Origin: an uncultured Erysipelotrichaceae bacterium
GTDB taxonomy: Bacteria; Bacillota_I; Bacilli_A; RFN20; CAG-826
Direction of reading: 5' to 3'
Length of the DNA stretch: 41,020 nt
NCBI GenBank assembly: GCA_947303755.1
Contig: CAMYZF010000003.1
Coordinates: 1 to 41,020 of the forward strand
Each line of letters opens with the position of its first letter. The stretch's first letter is position 1. Shown in pieces: positions 24,102-31,295 of this stretch. A program made the position numbers and the translations under genes. The notes below the pieces were generated by a model. It did not search any database. It had not been told where the DNA came from and was given only the letters and a program-made list of their open reading frames with translations.

Positions 24102-26495
24102 ATGAAAGTTTCACTTAATTTATTAAAGAAATTCGTTGATTTAGAAGGTTTAACTCCTGAAGAAATTGCGAAGAGATTAACCTTCGCTGGCGTAGAAGTT
24201 GAATCGATTGAAAAGATTGCTTCCGCTTCCAAAGTAGTAGTGGGTGAAGTCATCCACTGCGAGAATATGGAAAATAGTGACCACCTCCATGTTACTAAAG
24301 TAAACTGTGGTCCTAAATATGGAACACTCGATATCGTTTGTGGTGCTCCTAATTGCCGCAAAGGTCTAAAAGTCATCGTTGCTTTAGATGGCTGCGTCCT
24401 TCCAGGCGGCACAATTAAAAAAGGCCAAATTAGAGGCCATGAATCAAATGGTATGCTTTGCTCTTTGTTAGAGCTTGGTGTTGATTCCAAGTATTTAAGC
24501 GAAGAACAAACAAAAGGTATTGAAGAGCTTCCAGCTTCATTTGAAGTTGGTTCTGAAAATGTTTTAGAACTTTTAGGTTTAGATGATACCGTTTTAGATC
24601 TTAAACTTTTAGCGAACCGTTCTGACTTATATTCAGTCTTGAATATTGCGAAAGAAATTAAAACTTTATTCGGAAAAGAAGTTAATTTACCAAAGGCAAG
24701 TGTCAAAGAAACCTTCAAAGCAAACTTCAAAGTCGGCTCCGAAACTGAGAAATGTCCACAATTCTCCGCAAGAGTGGTGAAGGGCATTGTCACAAAGGAA
24801 TCACCAAGTTGGTTAAAAGAAGCTTTACGTTCCTCTGGTATTAGATCCATCAACAATATCGTTGATATTGGTAACTACATCATGCTTGTGACCGGTCAAC
24901 CACTTCACATGTATGACTTAGACAAGCTTGAAAAACAAGAACTTATTGTTCGTGATGATATTGAAGGCGATTTTGTCGCATTAGACGAAAAGACCTACAA
25001 ACTTCAAAAAGGCGATATTTGTATTACAAGTAATGGCAAAGTCATGTGTCTTGGTGGCGTCATGGGCTCTTTAGCCTGCGCAGTCGATGAAAAGACAAAA
25101 AACGTTGTTATTGAAGCCGCCAATTTCGATTACGCTTCTATTAGAAGAACCTCAATTAGACTCAATCTTAGCAGTGATTCTTCACAAAGATTTGTTAAAG
25201 GCATTAATCCAAATCAATATGACTATGTCATGGATTTAACTGCTGATCTTTTACTTTCATTAGCGGACGCCAAAGAAGTCGCAGAAGTTGATACTTATCT
25301 TAAAGAAAAGTATGTGCCAACCAAGATTAAATCTTCCGTTAAATACATCAATGGTAGATTAGGCACGTCCTTCTCAAAAGAAGAAGTATTAGGAGCTTTA
25401 AAAGCTGCTCATATTGAAGTGAAAGATAGCGGTGATGAATTAGAAGCTATTATTCCTGATCATCGTATTGATATCACTGGCGAAGCTGATTTAAGTGAAG
25501 AAGTGATTCGTATTTTAGGATTTGAACATATCGAGTCCAAATTACCAGTCACAGAATTATTTGTTGGCAAACTCGAACCAAATCTTGAAAAGAAACGTTC
25601 GGTTCGTTCTTATCTACGTGGAATTGGTCTTGACGAAGTCCTTTGCTATTCGTTAGTTGACAAAGATGAAATCGATGAATTTAGAATTCTAAACAAGGAT
25701 GAGGCCTACAAAGTTCTCAATCCATTAACCGATGAGCATCAATATGTTCGCACGAACTTGCTTCCATCATTGATGAACACTCTTATTTATAATAAGAATC
25801 ACTCAAACGATAATGTCGCAATCTTCGAAGTTAGTGATATTTATTCTCTTCCAGAACATAAATCAATCCATTTGGGCATCGCTTTAGTGGGTAATGATTT
25901 AAGAAGATATGCCTTAAAAGGTGAACCATATTCTTATTATCACCTAAAAGGTGTTATCGATTCTTTATTAGCCTTATTTGGTATCGATGAAAAACGTGCT
26001 GTTATTTCTCGACTCGAAGAGAAAGAATTCCATCCTGGAAAATCAGCATTACTTAAAATAGATGGTAAACCGGCAGCAGTGTTTGGCGAACTCCATCCAA
26101 ATACTTTAAAGAAGTATCATCTTGAGAAAGAAAATGTTTGTGTTCTCGAGTTCGATTTAAGCGTTCTTTTCGAGACCAAAACTTCTCTTAAAAAGATGTC
26201 CGAAATCTCCCGCTATCAAAGCGTAAAACGCGACTTTGCTTTCATCTTTGAAGACAAAGTTACTTCTAAAGAAGTAGTTCAAGAAGTATATCGTGTTAAT
26301 CGTGAACTCATTAAAGACGTTGAAGTGTTCGATGTTTATAAAGGTGAACACGTTAAAGAAGGTCATTATTCTATGGCGTTCTCCATCTATTTAAATAGCA
26401 ACGAAAAAACACTCGTTGATAAAGATATTTCCGCAGTTGAAGAAGCGGTTATTAAGGCTATCGAACTCAAGTTTGGAGCAGAACTTCGTAAATGA
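24102..26495 (+). CDS. pheT: Phenylalanyl-tRNA synthetase beta subunit
   Basis: PheT carries tRNA binding and the editing site for misacylated Tyr-tRNA-Phe. The 797-residue length is normal. In order: an EMAP/Trbp111-type tRNA-binding domain (about 40-150, VVVGEVIHCENMENSDHLHV), the B3/B4 editing domain (about 210-380), B5 (about 400-470), a catalytic-like core, and the C-terminal FDX-ACB anticodon-recognition domain (about 705-797, KKMSEISRYQSVKRDFAFIF). An AAGGAGG site lies about 10 bases before the ATG. The stop overlaps the start of yceD (ATGA). It is co-transcribed with pheS from the T-box promoter. Confidence 0.98.
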   Translation: MKVSLNLLKKFVDLEGLTPEEIAKRLTFAGVEVESIEKIASASKVVVGEVIHCENMENSDHLHVTKVNCGPKYGTLDIVCGAPNCRKGLKVIVALDGCVLPGGTIKKGQIRGHESNGMLCSLLELGVDSKYLSEEQTKGIEELPASFEVGSENVLELLGLDDTVLDLKLLANRSDLYSVLNIAKEIKTLFGKEVNLPKASVKETFKANFKVGSETEKCPQFSARVVKGIVTKESPSWLKEALRSSGIRSINNIVDIGNYIMLVTGQPLHMYDLDKLEKQELIVRDDIEGDFVALDEKTYKLQKGDICITSNGKVMCLGGVMGSLACAVDEKTKNVVIEAANFDYASIRRTSIRLNLSSDSSQRFVKGINPNQYDYVMDLTADLLLSLADAKEVAEVDTYLKEKYVPTKIKSSVKYINGRLGTSFSKEEVLGALKAAHIEVKDSGDELEAIIPDHRIDITGEADLSEEVIRILGFEHIESKLPVTELFVGKLEPNLEKKRSVRSYLRGIGLDEVLCYSLVDKDEIDEFRILNKDEAYKVLNPLTDEHQYVRTNLLPSLMNTLIYNKNHSNDNVAIFEVSDIYSLPEHKSIHLGIALVGNDLRRYALKGEPYSYYHLKGVIDSLLALFGIDEKRAVISRLEEKEFHPGKSALLKIDGKPAAVFGELHPNTLKKYHLEKENVCVLEFDLSVLFETKTSLKKMSEISRYQSVKRDFAFIFEDKVTSKEVVQEVYRVNRELIKDVEVFDVYKGEHVKEGHYSMAFSIYLNSNEKTLVDKDISAVEEAVIKAIELKFGAELRK

Positions 26496-26992
26496 TAAAA
26501 ATTGACGTTTCAAAATTACCATATTCCAAAGAAGTTATTCTTAAAGAAAACGTGGTTTTTGACGTCGAAAAATTTCCTTGCCATCTTCCCCTAATTGAAG
26601 TTAAAAAAGCGGAAGTAGAAGCAAGAGTAAACCGCTACGAAGATTTCATTTATGTTAACTTAATAGTTAAAGCAGACGTAATCTTACAGTGTTCTTATTC
26701 CTTAAAACCTTTCGAATCAAATGTTAAAGGAGACGAAGAAATGCATTTCGCTTCTTATGTTGAAGAAGGTGATGATGATTTGATTGTTTACAAAGGCAAT
26801 TCAATCGAGCTTGATAAATATATTTTTGATCTAATTTCTGCATCTGTTCCTCTTTCTCCAAAAGCACCTGGAGCCAAGCTTCCTAGTAGTGGCAAAGATT
26901 ACCGCGTCATTAGCATCGATGAATTTGCTAAGGAAAAAGAAGAAAAAAGCGATCCAAGATTTGATGCTCTAAAAGACTTGCATTTAGATTAA
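26492..26992 (+). CDS. YceD/DUF177 family protein (23S rRNA accumulation protein-like)
   Basis: YceD-family proteins are implicated in 23S rRNA accumulation and usually precede rpmF (ribosomal protein L32). The 166-residue product has the family layout: N-terminal YSKEVILKENVVFDVE, central VNLIVKADVILQCSYSLKPF, then an acidic stretch (EEGDDDLIVYKGNSIELDKYIFDLI) and a C-terminal KSDPRFDALKDL segment resembling the linker before the family's end. The cysteines some members have near the C-terminus are absent. It starts in an ATGA overlap with pheT. rpmF does not follow; a terminator comes directly after the gene. Assignment is by domain pattern and is moderately firm. Confidence 0.8.
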   Translation: MIKIDVSKLPYSKEVILKENVVFDVEKFPCHLPLIEVKKAEVEARVNRYEDFIYVNLIVKADVILQCSYSLKPFESNVKGDEEMHFASYVEEGDDDLIVYKGNSIELDKYIFDLISASVPLSPKAPGAKLPSSGKDYRVISIDEFAKEKEEKSDPRFDALKDLHLD

Positions 26993-27005
26993 GTTTTACA
27001 AAGTA

Positions 27006-27030
27006 AACGTCGCCTCTAGCGGCGTTTTTC
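27006..27030 (+). terminator. Terminator of pheS-pheT-yceD
   Basis: The 8-bp stem AACGTCGC (27006-27013)/GCGGCGTT (27019-27026), with one G-T pair and a 5-base loop, is followed by a T run. It separates the Phe operon from the mraZ promoter. Confidence 0.9.
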
Positions 27031-27063
27031 TTTTGCTTAGCATTAATTTTTTAAAATTACCTA

Positions 27064-27093
27064 TTTACAACAATTAGGGGATTTCACTATAAT
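27064..27093 (+). promoter_or_regulatory. Promoter of mraZ-rsmH
   Basis: -35 TTTACA (27064-27069), an 18-base spacer and consensus -10 TATAAT (27088-27093) put transcription start near 27100, directly at the first MraZ box. Confidence 0.75.
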
Positions 27094-27101
27094 TGAAATA
27101 T

Positions 27102-27118
27102 AAAGTGGGAGAAAGTGG
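27102..27118 (+). promoter_or_regulatory. MraZ boxes (tandem AAAGTGG repeats)
   Basis: Two exact AAAGTGG copies (27102-27108, 27112-27118) are spaced 10 bases apart, one helical turn. They match the tandem AAAGTG-type MraZ operator known from Mollicutes. The sites cover the start of the transcript and end six bases before the mraZ ATG, so MraZ could block both transcription and access to the ribosome-binding region. Confidence 0.75.
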
Positions 27119-27123
27119 TAAAA

Positions 27124-27552
27124 ATGTTTTTCGGGTCGTTTGAACATACTTTAGACGAAAAGAACCGCCTTTTAATTCCTTCTCGTTTACGAGGCGAACT
27201 TGGTTCAAAAGTTTTTATCATGAAAGGATATGAGGGATCTTTATCTCTTTATCCAGAGAATCAATTTTCTAAATACATCGAAAAACTCGAACATTTACCA
27301 TACGAATCTAAACTCTCACGTGATATTGAAAGAATTTCGCTTAGTAGCGTTTTTGAGATCGATGTTGACAAAGTCAATCGTATCCAAATCCCAACCGCTT
27401 TGATCAATAAATACAGCATCTCCAAAGAAGTTGTGGTAGTTGGTGTTATCAATCACATTGAAATCTGGTCAAAAGCTAAATGGGAAGAATATCTCAAAAC
27501 TAATGAAAAAGAATTTGAAGCGAAATCGGAAGAATTACTTAAAAATGTCTAA
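27124..27552 (+). CDS. mraZ: Transcriptional regulator MraZ
   Basis: MraZ is a DNA-binding regulator of the division cluster with two AbrB-like swapped-hairpin repeats. The product (142 residues from this start) begins MFFGSFEHTLDEKNRLLIPSRLR, the first repeat with the DEKNR/IPxxLR signature. The second repeat is ISLSSVFEIDVDKVNRIQIPTAL, and a WSKAKWEEY helix follows. The open frame also has a GTG three codons upstream (27115), but the family starts at the ATG and the GTG lies in an operator repeat. MraZ boxes just upstream point to autoregulation. It overlaps the rsmH start by eight bases. In place of the usual Cys/Gly-rich DAKGR, this copy has DEKNR. Confidence 0.95.
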   Translation: MFFGSFEHTLDEKNRLLIPSRLRGELGSKVFIMKGYEGSLSLYPENQFSKYIEKLEHLPYESKLSRDIERISLSSVFEIDVDKVNRIQIPTALINKYSISKEVVVVGVINHIEIWSKAKWEEYLKTNEKEFEAKSEELLKNV

Positions 27553-28480
27553 ACACGTTTCTGTTTTACTTAACGAATCCATCGATTTGCTAAATATCAA
27601 GGCAGATGGTGTTTATGTTGATTTAACACTTGGTCGTGGTGGACATTCTAAAGAAATCTTACGACGCATTCCATGTGGAAGGCTTTATGCCTTTGATAAA
27701 GACGAAGACGCAATTAAGGAATCGATTGAAAATCTCCGCAACTTCGAAAATAAAACCGTAATCCGTGAAGATTTCCGTAATTTCAAAGAAAGTCTAATCT
27801 CCTTAGGAGTAGACAAAGTCGATGGAATCTTAATGGATTTAGGAGTGTCTTCACCTCAATTCGATGAATCTAATCGAGGATTCTCTTATAAAGAGGAAGC
27901 TCGTCTAGATATGAGAATGGATAAAAGACAATCTTTAGATGCTCATCAGGTTGTTAACACTTATTCACTGAAACAATTAACTGACATTTTCCGTAATTAT
28001 GGAGAAGAAAAATTCGCTTATCCAATCGCTAAACGAATTGTCAAAGAACGCGAAACCCATCCCATTGAGACTACAACTCAATTAGTGGATATTGTTAAAG
28101 CTAGTAAACCTCTAAAAGAATTAGCGAAGAAAGGCCATCCTGCTAAGCAGGTCTTCCAAGCAATTCGTATTGAAGTTAACGACGAATTAGGAGCGTTAGA
28201 AATCGCTTTAAAAGATGCGCTTAAAATGTTAAAAGAAGGTGGTCGATTAGTGGTTATCACCTTCCATTCTTTAGAAGATAGAATCGTTAAAAATATCTTC
28301 AACAATGTGGCAAAAATTGAAGGAAATAGACACTTTGTCTTCGCTCTTCCAAAAGCGGAAGAAGAGCCAAAGTATAGATTAGTTAATAACAAAGTTATTA
28401 CTGCAAGCGAAATTGAACTTGAAAACAATCCTAGAAGTAAGTCCGCAAAACTTAGAGCAATAGAAAGGAGCAGATTATGA
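27545..28480 (+). CDS. rsmH: 16S rRNA (cytosine-1402-N4) methyltransferase RsmH
   Basis: RsmH (MraW) methylates N4 of C1402 in 16S rRNA at the ribosomal P site. The 311-residue product begins MSKHVSVLLNESIDLL, shows the SAM-binding VDLTLGRGGHSKEIL and DGILMDLGVSSPQFDESNRGFSY, and ends with RVKNIFNN-like and NPRSKSAKLRAIER elements typical of the family. The longer open frame from 27440 is out of phase with mraZ and inside it; the ATG at 27545 overlaps the mraZ stop and matches the conserved N-terminus. The stop overlaps the next small gene (ATGA). It is expressed from the mraZ promoter. Confidence 0.97.
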   Translation: MSKHVSVLLNESIDLLNIKADGVYVDLTLGRGGHSKEILRRIPCGRLYAFDKDEDAIKESIENLRNFENKTVIREDFRNFKESLISLGVDKVDGILMDLGVSSPQFDESNRGFSYKEEARLDMRMDKRQSLDAHQVVNTYSLKQLTDIFRNYGEEKFAYPIAKRIVKERETHPIETTTQLVDIVKASKPLKELAKKGHPAKQVFQAIRIEVNDELGALEIALKDALKMLKEGGRLVVITFHSLEDRIVKNIFNNVAKIEGNRHFVFALPKAEEEPKYRLVNNKVITASEIELENNPRSKSAKLRAIERSRL

Positions 28481-28638
28481 AAGACAAATTGACAAAGCAT
28501 CATTTGCCCAAGTCATATTTTCTTCGTAAAAAAATCATTATCATCTCGATGATTATTTTAGGTTTGACTGCTTCTATAGCTTTACCAGTTGGAATTACGA
28601 TGTATTACCATAACAACATTGCGCAAACTCAAAGATAG
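28477..28638 (+). CDS. Tiny single-pass membrane protein in the ftsL position
   Basis: A 53-residue product with no recognised family. It has a very basic N-terminus (MKDKLTKHHLPKSYFLRKK), one strong transmembrane helix (about residues 19-40, IIIISMIILGLTASIALPVG) and only about a dozen residues after it (YYHNNIAQTQR). By the positive-inside rule the N-terminus is cytoplasmic. Its ATGA overlap with rsmH and AAAGGAG ribosome-binding site support translation. In walled Firmicutes this slot holds ftsL, which has a similar short cytoplasmic part and one helix, but FtsL has a long external leucine-zipper region that is missing here. It may be a relic of FtsL or a new minimal membrane adaptor for FtsA/FtsZ. 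The function is unknown. Confidence 0.72.
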   Translation: MKDKLTKHHLPKSYFLRKKIIIISMIILGLTASIALPVGITMYYHNNIAQTQR

Positions 28639-28666
28639 CGCAACTTTGTTGAGAAAAATAAAAAGA

Positions 28667-28695
28667 TTGGAATATTACTAAGCGATATATATAAT
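28667..28695 (+). promoter_or_regulatory. Promoter of ftsA-ftsZ
   Basis: TTGGAA (28667-28672), a 17-base spacer and consensus TATAAT (28690-28695) place transcription start about 11 bases before the ftsA ATG. The very short leader has only GGA as a possible ribosome-binding site. Confidence 0.7.
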
Positions 28696-28712
28696 ATATT
28701 CGGACTAAATAT

Positions 28713-29924
28713 ATGGAAAAACGTATTGCTGTTATCGAAATCACTAACCTCGAAGTACGCTTAATTATTGGCGATGTCGTTAACGACAAACCAGTAATTT
28801 TATATCAAACATCTCGTCCAATTACTGGACTTATTTCACGTAGTGAAATTATGGATCCAGAAACACTTATTAAAATCATTTCTTCATTAACGAATATCGA
28901 AGACTCTGCTATTAAGATGAGGTTCCATATTACTGATGCAACTGTCATTCTTCCTGCTAGTGGTCTTTCCGTTTTCCAAGGTGATAAAACGACAAATGTT
29001 GTTTCTTCAACTTCGATTATTGAAAAGATCGATATTCAAAACGTTATTTCGTTAGTCAATAAAGATCCTATTCCTGGTGGAAATAAAATTGTTGATATTG
29101 TTCCAGACTTTTTCTTAACCGATACCGGCAGATATAAAGAACCTCCAGTTGGCCAAAAATCAAATTCTTTATCGTTGCGTGCTAAGGTGTACACCTTACC
29201 AGAACGTATCGTGAAGGATTATAAAGACGCTATCGAATTAGCGGGAATTAGACCAAAGAGACTTTTTGTTGCTCCATACGGAATTATTGAACTTGCTAAA
29301 AACACCAACGATATTCCAAAAGATTATTTCTTAGTGGATATGGGTGGCGAAGTTAGTACGATTTCTTTGGTTGGCAATCAATCATTATTTGCTTCTTCTT
29401 GCTTCACACTTGGTGGAGAAGATCTCATCAAGTTTGTCGCTCAAGAAATGCATATTTCATATGATGAAGCTCACGAATTAATCGAATTATACGGAATTAA
29501 CGAAAGAGAATTAGCGTTTAAACCAACAATTGCTAAAGCAATGGTTAATGATGTTGAGGTGAAATACACTCCTGATGATTTAAATCGTTATATTCTCGAT
29601 TTCTTTACAGAATATTATTTCAAACAATTCGATGTCACAATGAAACAAATTACCGAATCCATCAAAGGCAGTAATATTTCAACATTACCAATTGTCTTTA
29701 CTGGTGGTTTCTCATCTTTACATGGTTTTGATAGATTGGCTAAAGAAAAATTTATCAATAATCAATCAATTCATTATTTGGTACCAGACGCTATTGGAGC
29801 AAGACATCCGTCTTTCTCAGCATTAGTTGGGGCACTTCTTGCTTCTAGCAAATATAAAGGATCTCTTTCTGATCAAAAAGCTCGTGTGGCAACGGTGGAA
29901 AGAGAAGAAACAAAACAAGAATAG
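28713..29924 (+). CDS. ftsA: Cell division protein FtsA, without recognisable C-terminal membrane helix
   Basis: FtsA is the actin-like protein that links FtsZ filaments to the membrane. The 403-residue product has the actin/Hsp70 fold signatures in weakened form: VIEITNLEVRLIIGDVV replaces the usual DxGT phosphate-1 loop, LVDMGGEVSTISLV is phosphate-2, and IVFTGGFSSLHGFDRLA is the adenosine motif. An SHS2-like 1C region lies at about 80-165. Canonical FtsA ends in an amphipathic helix that inserts into the membrane. Here the end is charged and non-hydrophobic (SLSDQKARVATVEREETKQE), so anchoring may differ. The promoter lies just upstream; ftsZ follows 17 bases later. FtsA is the best call from position and motifs, though it is a divergent member. 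Confidence 0.88.
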   Translation: MEKRIAVIEITNLEVRLIIGDVVNDKPVILYQTSRPITGLISRSEIMDPETLIKIISSLTNIEDSAIKMRFHITDATVILPASGLSVFQGDKTTNVVSSTSIIEKIDIQNVISLVNKDPIPGGNKIVDIVPDFFLTDTGRYKEPPVGQKSNSLSLRAKVYTLPERIVKDYKDAIELAGIRPKRLFVAPYGIIELAKNTNDIPKDYFLVDMGGEVSTISLVGNQSLFASSCFTLGGEDLIKFVAQEMHISYDEAHELIELYGINERELAFKPTIAKAMVNDVEVKYTPDDLNRYILDFFTEYYFKQFDVTMKQITESIKGSNISTLPIVFTGGFSSLHGFDRLAKEKFINNQSIHYLVPDAIGARHPSFSALVGALLASSKYKGSLSDQKARVATVEREETKQE

Positions 29925-29941
29925 TTTTGGAGGTTAAGGTT

Positions 29942-31051
29942 ATGTATGAAGAAAATTTAGACAATTACGAAGCAGTAGCTCGTATCGTTGTTATCGGGGT
30001 TGGAGGCGCAGGAAATAACGCTGTCAATAGAATGATTGATGAAAATCTTTCATCAGTTGAATTTTATGTTGCAAACACTGATCGTCAAACCTTATCTCGT
30101 TCCAAAGCTAGAAATCGTCTTGTTTTAGGTGAAGAAATTACTAATGGTTTAGGTTCTGGTGGTGAACCAGATGTTGGACGCGCAGCTGCAGAAGCTAGCG
30201 TAGAACAAATTCGCGATATCGTTAGAGGTGCAAATCTTGTCTTTATCGCAGCAGGTATGGGTGGGGGCACTGGCACAGGTGCTGCACCAGTAGTTGCTCA
30301 AGTTGCGAAGGAAGAAGGTGCTTTAACTGTCGCTATCGTTACTAGACCATTTACCTTCGAAGGTAAGAAAAGAATTGCTAATTCCGTTGAGGGTTTAAAT
30401 AATCTTAAGAGCGCAGTTGACGCCATCATTATCGTTTCAAACGATAAATTACTTATGGCGAACGGCTCACAACCAATCAACGAAGCTTTTGCAGAATCGG
30501 ATCGCGTTTTAGCTCAATCAGTTAGAACAGTAACAGATCTTATTCTTCGTCCAGCTTTTATCAATCTTGATTTTGCCGATGTTAAGAATACTCTTAAAGA
30601 ATCCGGCATCTCCTTGATTGGTTTCGGTATGGGCTCTGGTCCAAACCGCGCTTTAGAAGCTGCTCAAAATGCAATTTCATCTCCGCTTCTTGAAGCGTCA
30701 ATTAACGGTGCACGTCGCGCAATCTGCGCAGTTACATGTGGCCGTGAAGTTTCACTATATGAAGCTCAAGAAACTGTTAACCGCATCATTGAAGCAGCTG
30801 GACAAAATGTCGATATCAAATTTGGGGTCTCAATCAATGACGAATTAACTGATCAAATTCTTGTTTCAGTTATCGCTTCTGATTTCACTGAAGATTTTGA
30901 TTTCACACATATTCCAACATATGATACAAATCCAGTTAAACCTATAGTTTCTCCGGAATTTGCTGATAAAGGTGAAGAATCACCTAATGAGGAAGAAGAG
31001 AGTCAAGACTCCTTTATTCCTTCCTTCTTAGCTAATGAGAATTTAGACTAA
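29942..31051 (+). CDS. ftsZ: Cell division GTPase FtsZ
   Basis: FtsZ is the tubulin-like GTPase that forms the division ring. The product of 369 residues has VIGVGGAGNNAVNRM near the N-terminus, the tubulin signature GGGTGTG (107-113), and the T7 loop NLDFADVKN. After an acidic linker, the C-terminal peptide SFIPSFLANENLD retains the IPxFL core used for binding FtsA or SepF. The ATG at 29942 has GGAGG 8 bases upstream; a TTG at 29927 lies before that site and is rejected. sepF, divIVA and the ylm genes that often follow ftsZ in Bacilli are missing; the ileS T-box comes next. Confidence 0.98.
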   Translation: MYEENLDNYEAVARIVVIGVGGAGNNAVNRMIDENLSSVEFYVANTDRQTLSRSKARNRLVLGEEITNGLGSGGEPDVGRAAAEASVEQIRDIVRGANLVFIAAGMGGGTGTGAAPVVAQVAKEEGALTVAIVTRPFTFEGKKRIANSVEGLNNLKSAVDAIIIVSNDKLLMANGSQPINEAFAESDRVLAQSVRTVTDLILRPAFINLDFADVKNTLKESGISLIGFGMGSGPNRALEAAQNAISSPLLEASINGARRAICAVTCGREVSLYEAQETVNRIIEAAGQNVDIKFGVSINDELTDQILVSVIASDFTEDFDFTHIPTYDTNPVKPIVSPEFADKGEESPNEEEESQDSFIPSFLANENLD

Positions 31052-31069
31052 GACAAATTTCATTAATAG

Positions 31070-31274
31070 ACACGGTAATTAGATAAATAATCTAGTAGCG
31101 AGTTAACGATGGTGGAAGGTTAACGATTATCCTAATTATTATCACTATTAATTAAGCGAACTGAAAGTAAGTAAGTGAGCCGTAAATCTGCGTTAAAGAT
31201 GTCAAGCGCTATAACTATGTTATAGAATTAAGGTGGTACCGCGCTAATAGCGTCCTTAAATCGGGCGCTTTTTA
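31070..31274 (+). promoter_or_regulatory. T-box riboswitch, isoleucine (specifier ATC), controlling ileS
   Basis: Stem I arms TAATTAG (31076-31082)/CTAATTA (31132-31138), specifier ATC (31141-31143) in the context TTATCACTATT, T-box TGGTACCGCG (31234-31243), and terminator stem AGCGTCC/GGGCGCT (31249-31269) with a T run. The isoleucine codon agrees with the downstream gene. No clear separate promoter was found between ftsZ and this leader. Read-through from ftsA-ftsZ is possible. Confidence 0.93.
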
Positions 31275-31295
31275 TATGAAAAAGAGGTAGAAAAA

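Noticed and set aside
24077..24856. 259-codon minus-strand frame inside pheT
   Set aside because: It is antisense to a fully conserved pheT region, with no ribosome-binding site or recognisable domain. Long antisense frames arise from biased codon use.
27440..27544. N-terminal extension of rsmH back to 27440
   Set aside because: It would overlap mraZ by more than 100 bases, and the conserved RsmH start is the ATG at 27545.
28078..28503. 141-codon minus-strand frame inside rsmH and the small membrane gene
   Set aside because: Antisense to conserved rsmH sequence, with no domain or initiation signals.
28615..28660. TTGCGC/GCGCAA hairpin as a terminator before ftsA
   Set aside because: The loop is 13 bases and no T run follows. 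Alternative pairings exist, so termination is not supported.
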